Positions 16,153 to 19,359 of a stretch of DNA of 19,359 bases are shown piece by piece. A program made the translations under genes and the position numbers. Position 1 is the stretch's first letter. Every line of letters begins with the position of its first letter. The notes below the pieces were generated by a model, which ran no database searches, was not told where the DNA came from, and saw only the letters and a program-made list of their open reading frames with translations. Source of the DNA: Phascolarctobacterium sp. (GTDB lineage Bacteria; Bacillota; Negativicutes; Acidaminococcales; Acidaminococcaceae); assembly GCA_016302525.1 (NCBI GenBank), contig JAEDNJ010000009.1:1-19359 (forward strand). Reading direction: 5' to 3'.

Positions 16153-16184
16153 AAGCTGAGCTTGTTATCGAGTTCGGCTTTTTT
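16153..16184 (+). terminator. Rho-independent terminator of the lysine operon
   Basis: AAGCTGAGCTTG at 16153-16164 pairs with CGAGTTCGGCTT at 16169-16180 over 12 pairs (three G-T) with a TTAT loop, followed by a T-run. It lies about 100 nt past dapA. A smaller hairpin at 16097-16114 precedes it without a good T-run. Confidence 0.85.
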
Positions 16185-16459
16185 GTTTGCTCTCATATTC
16201 AAACTAATTCTGTGCTTAAGCTCTTCTAAACTATTTTTGAGGCTAAAATATCCTTAGTGGAGTAACTAAAATTGATGAAGCTAGCAGCGCGCTTATGTAA
16301 AGACTCTCTTCATTATAAGATTTATGTGATAGGGGTTTACAAGATGTATTAGCAAATAAGGTCGTGAAAGACAATTTTTTGTAAAATATAAAGAAAACAT
16401 TTGTATTTTTCGAGGAAACAGTTTATAATAATAGCATATGTTAAGGAGGCCTTACTATT
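16185..16459 (+). other. AT-rich upstream region of the threonine operon
   Basis: About 275 bases without an open frame of note. It holds the promoter at 16401-16429. I looked for a T-box (no TGGNACCGCG), a lysine- or glycine-type aptamer and a leader peptide rich in threonine codons, and saw none. The length is more than a simple promoter needs, so binding sites for a regulator such as the adjacent HTH-ACT protein are possible but not identified. Confidence 0.5.
16401..16429 (+). promoter_or_regulatory. Promoter of the HTH-ACT/hom/thrB operon
   Basis: A perfect TATAAT at 16424-16429 has TTGTAT at 16401-16406, 17 bp upstream; the -35 is weak (3 of 6). Transcription would start near 16436, giving a very short leader of about 25 nt before the first gene. 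The weak -35 fits regulated initiation. Confidence 0.6.
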
Positions 16460-16903
16460 ATGGACGAAAAAAATACTTTTTATTTAGTAAGAGAAGAAAT
16501 TTTACCTGAAGCAATTAAAAAAACCATAAAGGTAAAGGAAATTTTAAAACGCGGTGAGATTCATACCATTAATGAAGCCGTGGAAAAAATGGGCTTGTCC
16601 CGTAGTGCTTATTATAAGTACAAGGATTATGTTTTCCCCTTTTATGAGGCTAGCAGAGAGAAAATTATTACTCTCTCCCTTTTGCTGGAGCATAAGTCTG
16701 GTGTGCTGAGCAAGGTACTGAATACCGTTGCTGATGAAAATGGCAGCATTATGACGATTAATCAGGGTATTCCTCTGCAGGGAGTTGCTAATACGACTAT
16801 TTCCATTGAAACCAAAAACCTCACTGTTGATTTAGAGGCTTTGCTGGATAAGCTGCGCATGATTGACGGCGTAAAGCGTTTAGAGGTACTGGGTCAAGTT
16901 TAA
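16460..16903 (+). CDS. HTH-ACT domain protein, PheB family (UPF0735)
   Basis: A 147-aa protein with a helix-turn-helix-like N-terminal region (about 34-58: INEAVEKMGLSRSAYYKYKD) and a C-terminal ACT domain (about 70-146: LEHKSGVLSKVLNTVADENGSI). ACT domains bind amino acids, so this looks like a small amino-acid-responsive DNA-binding protein. The family contains B. subtilis PheB, and a protein of this kind has been reported to regulate threonine genes there (from memory, not checked). Its place 25 nt before hom, in a unit whose products make phosphohomoserine, supports sensing of threonine or a related amino acid; this is inference. AAGGAGG at 16443-16449 lies ten bases before the ATG. It is complete, of usual length for the family. 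Confidence 0.85.
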   Translation: MDEKNTFYLVREEILPEAIKKTIKVKEILKRGEIHTINEAVEKMGLSRSAYYKYKDYVFPFYEASREKIITLSLLLEHKSGVLSKVLNTVADENGSIMTINQGIPLQGVANTTISIETKNLTVDLEALLDKLRMIDGVKRLEVLGQV

Positions 16904-16928
16904 TTTACAAGAGAGGGGCTTTCCTATC

Positions 16929-18227
16929 ATGAAGGATAAGGTTGTTGTAGGTTTGTTAGGCGCCGGCACTGTTGGTGGCGGTGTAATCAAGGTATTAGAA
17001 AAAAATGCTGCGGATATTGCGCAAAAGGCAGGCATTGAGATTGTCATCGCCAAGGTTTTGGGCTTGGATATCGAGGCAATGCAAAAGGAGTTTGGTGATA
17101 AATACATTTACACCAAGAGCTTTGCTGACATTGTGGATGACCCTGAAATAGATGTTGTCGTAGAGCTCATTGGCCGCGAGCATCCTGCTAAGGAGTTTAT
17201 TCAAGAGGCACTGGAAAAGGGCAAGAATGTTGTTACCGCTAACAAGGATGTCATTGCTAAGTTTGGCAAGGAGCTCTTTCCCATTGCTGCCAAGCATGGT
17301 GTAGATCTAATGTTTGAGGCTTCTGTGTGCGGTGGTATTCCTATCATTGAGCCGCTGCGCAATGTCATGAGCGGCAACAAGATTAAGTCCATCATGGGTA
17401 TCGTTAACGGTACTACTAACTATATGCTGTCAAAGATGAGCGACGAGCATTTAGACTATGATGCTGTTTTGAAGGAAGCACAGGAGAAGGGCTACGCAGA
17501 GTCTGACCCGACTGCTGATGTTGGCGGTCTGGATGCTGCCCGCAAGATGGCGATTCTGTCCTCCTTGGCATTTAATATGAACATTGATTTAGATGATGTT
17601 TATGTTGAAGGCATTGAAAGCGTTGATGCTGTTGATATTAAATATGCTCAAGACTTAGGCTATGCTGTTAAGCTTTTGGGCATTGCTAAATATACTGATT
17701 CCTTTGGTGCAAGTGCAAGGGTTACTCCGGCCATGCTGCCGATAGACCATCCTTTGGCTACTGTTAACGGCGTTTATAATGCTGTTTTCGTTAAGGGTGA
17801 TGCTATTGGCGAGGCTATGTTCCTTGGCCTGGGCGCTGGCCGTTTCCCCACAGCTAGCTCCGTTGTAGGCGACATTATGAGCATTGCTCGCAACATTAAG
17901 GCTGGTGCTACTGGTCGTTTAGGTATGTGCAGCTATCGCGAAAAACGTCTGTGCCCGCCTGAGGCCATGACCTCTCCCACCTATATCCGTATGCGCGTAG
18001 TAGATAAGCCCGGTGCCTTGGCTGCTATTGCGGCTGCCTTTGCTGCACAAAGCGTGAGCCTGCGCAATGTTATTCAAAAGGATAACAAGGGCAATACCGA
18101 TATTGTTGTTATTACGCACAGCGTTTCTCGTGCCAATCTGCAAATGGCCATTCAAATCCTTGAGGTACTGCCGGTTGTGGATAGAATTTGCTGCGTAATT
18201 AGTGTAGAAGATAGAAGCTTAGAATAG
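16929..18227 (+). CDS. hom: Homoserine dehydrogenase with C-terminal ACT domain
   Basis: Reduces aspartate semialdehyde to homoserine, opening the threonine/methionine branch. The 432-aa protein has an N-terminal Rossmann fold (GLLGAGTVGGG, residues 8-18), TANKDVIAK with N105/K106, FEASVCGGIPII, the substrate region GIVNGTTNYML, and DPTADVGGLDAARK with D202 and the catalytic lysine K206. The C-terminal ACT domain (about 350-432) is the usual site of threonine feedback in this length class. GAGAGGGG lies upstream of the ATG. It is monofunctional, not fused to aspartokinase, consistent with the separate dapG. It follows the HTH-ACT gene by 25 nt and is nearly contiguous with thrB. Confidence 0.97.
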   Translation: MKDKVVVGLLGAGTVGGGVIKVLEKNAADIAQKAGIEIVIAKVLGLDIEAMQKEFGDKYIYTKSFADIVDDPEIDVVVELIGREHPAKEFIQEALEKGKNVVTANKDVIAKFGKELFPIAAKHGVDLMFEASVCGGIPIIEPLRNVMSGNKIKSIMGIVNGTTNYMLSKMSDEHLDYDAVLKEAQEKGYAESDPTADVGGLDAARKMAILSSLAFNMNIDLDDVYVEGIESVDAVDIKYAQDLGYAVKLLGIAKYTDSFGASARVTPAMLPIDHPLATVNGVYNAVFVKGDAIGEAMFLGLGAGRFPTASSVVGDIMSIARNIKAGATGRLGMCSYREKRLCPPEAMTSPTYIRMRVVDKPGALAAIAAAFAAQSVSLRNVIQKDNKGNTDIVVITHSVSRANLQMAIQILEVLPVVDRICCVISVEDRSLE

Positions 18228-18239
18228 AAGGTGGCAGCT

Positions 18240-19151
18240 GTGGATAAAGTTTATTTACGCGTTCCTGCTACCTCTGCTAACTGTGGGCCTGGCTTTGATG
18301 TGCTGGGTCTGGCTGTTAATCTTTATAACGAGGCCTGCTATGAAATTACGCCTCAACGCGGCTTTCAGCTAGAGGTTGAGGGTGAGGGGGCAGAGTACCT
18401 CAAGCCCTTTGGCCGCAATTTGGCCTTTTCCAGCTTCTTTCGTGTGTGGAACCAGGTAACTGGGGGAGAACGCATTGGCTTAAAGATTAAAATGCTGAAC
18501 CGTATTCCCATGAGCCGTGGTCTGGGCTCTAGCTCCAGTGCTATCGTAGCTGGTGTGCACGCGGCTAATGTGCTCTCTGGCAATACTCTGTCCGAGGACG
18601 AGCTCTTAGGCATTGCCACAGAGCTAGAGGGTCATCCTGATAATGTAGCCCCTGCCTTATACGGTGGCTTTACGATTAGCTATATGGATGCTGGTAAGGC
18701 GCACAGCCTGCGCTGCCTGCCTGCTAAGCCTTTAAAGTTTATTGCTGTCGTGCCGGATAGACGTTTGGCAACCAGCTTAGCTCGTCAGGCTATTCCTGCA
18801 ACCGTACCTCATCATGATGCTGTGTTTAATTCCTCTCGCAGCTCCTTATTAGTAGGCTCGCTCTTGACTGGCAGATATGAGTATCTGTCTCATGCCTTAG
18901 AGGATAAGCTCCATCAGCCCTATCGTGCCCACCTCATTCCTGGTCTCTATGAGGCCTGGGAGGCTGCTAGAGCTGCTGGGGCCTATAATGGTATCATCAG
19001 CGGGGCAGGCTCCACCATCATGGCCTATGCAGACCCAGAGGCGGACCATGCAGCCATTGCTGAGGCTATGAAGGCTGCCTTGAATGGTGTAGGGGAAAGC
19101 TGCTGCTATCATATCTTAGATTTAGACACAGAGGGTGTTAAGACCCTGTAA
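18240..19151 (+). CDS. thrB: Homoserine kinase
   Basis: Phosphorylates homoserine to O-phosphohomoserine, the precursor of threonine. A GHMP-family kinase of about 303 aa with the N-terminal VPATSANCGPGFDVLG motif, the ATP-binding loop PMSRGLGSSSSA from residue 90, a GHPDNVAPALYGG segment, and the C-terminal SGAGSTIMA motif. I chose GTG 18240 because AAGGTGG at 18228-18234 is five bases upstream; GTG 18231 would add three residues but overlap that site. The hom stop is 12 nt before the chosen start, so the two are probably co-translated. The threonine synthase gene thrC does not follow; the next 150 bases are non-coding. Confidence 0.96.
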   Translation: MDKVYLRVPATSANCGPGFDVLGLAVNLYNEACYEITPQRGFQLEVEGEGAEYLKPFGRNLAFSSFFRVWNQVTGGERIGLKIKMLNRIPMSRGLGSSSSAIVAGVHAANVLSGNTLSEDELLGIATELEGHPDNVAPALYGGFTISYMDAGKAHSLRCLPAKPLKFIAVVPDRRLATSLARQAIPATVPHHDAVFNSSRSSLLVGSLLTGRYEYLSHALEDKLHQPYRAHLIPGLYEAWEAARAAGAYNGIISGAGSTIMAYADPEADHAAIAEAMKAALNGVGESCCYHILDLDTEGVKTL

Positions 19152-19304
19152 AAATTTAAAATCCTAAATTGCAATAAGAAGTTGCACACTTTTGATAAAA
19201 TATTTCCCTTAATCTGGTCTTGACCCGTTTTTACGCAATATTTTTGGACTTCTCAAGGCCTTCAGCCTCCACATCTATTTCCCAATTATTAATTTTACGC
19301 TAAC

Positions 19305-19342
19305 AAAAAACGCTGAGCTTGTCATTTTGCTCAGCGTTTTTT
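19305..19342. terminator. Rho-independent terminator after thrB, bidirectional
   Basis: A perfect 14-bp stem (AAAAAACGCTGAGC at 19305-19318 with GCTCAGCGTTTTTT at 19329-19342) with a 10-nt loop. It gives a T-run on both strands, so it can end the threonine operon and a convergent gene beyond the window. The 153 bases between thrB and this stem hold no recognisable gene. Confidence 0.9.
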
Positions 19343-19359
19343 CTTTGCCGCCATTGCCA

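Noticed and set aside
16185..16459. T-box or amino-acid riboswitch before the threonine operon
   Set aside because: No T-box sequence, no antiterminator/terminator pair, and the promoter lies only about 25 nt from the gene, leaving no room for a leader element.

Overview
The window looks like chromosome from a diderm Firmicute of the class Negativicutes, possibly Acidaminococcaceae such as Phascolarctobacterium; the genus is inference. The strongest clue is the first gene, an outer-membrane porin with an N-terminal S-layer-homology (SLH) domain, the OmpM/Mep45 type typical of that class. Other genes have Firmicute character: a DapG-type aspartokinase in the order asd-dapG-dapA, a PheB-type HTH-ACT protein, a DUF512 radical SAM protein near der, and two classic Firmicute-style riboswitches. 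No mobile element, CRISPR array, tRNA or rRNA was found.

Layout. 1-1684: terminator of an off-window gene, then the SLH porin as its own unit. 1713-5602: a strong promoter drives an envelope operon of a tail-anchored double zinc-ribbon protein, a TPM-domain membrane protein and an exported 5'-nucleotidase-like phosphoesterase, closed by a bidirectional terminator. 5742-7436, minus strand: a Na+/alanine-glycine symporter preceded by a tandem glycine riboswitch with an intrinsic terminator. 7497-11407: DUF512 radical SAM protein, cobalamin adenosyltransferase, der and plsY. 11480-16184: consensus promoter, lysine riboswitch, dapB, asd, dapG and dapA, ending at a strong terminator. 16401-19342: promoter, HTH-ACT regulator candidate, hom and thrB, then a terminator.

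How the genes work together. Asd and DapG make aspartate semialdehyde, DapA and DapB turn it into tetrahydrodipicolinate for lysine and diaminopimelate, and Hom and ThrB divert it to phosphohomoserine for threonine. The lysine branch and the shared steps sit under a lysine riboswitch, while the threonine branch has its own promoter and probably its own ACT-domain sensor. In Negativicutes, lysine is also the source of the cadaverine that decorates peptidoglycan and is bound by SLH porins, so the porin and the lysine operon may be functionally linked (inference).

Most genes here are conserved housekeeping genes. The parts most worth a second look are the readable switching logic of the two riboswitches, the uncharacterised zinc-ribbon/TPM/nucleotidase envelope module, the DUF512 gene next to an adenosyltransferase, the HTH-ACT protein before hom, and a few small structured or coding-like intergenic stretches.
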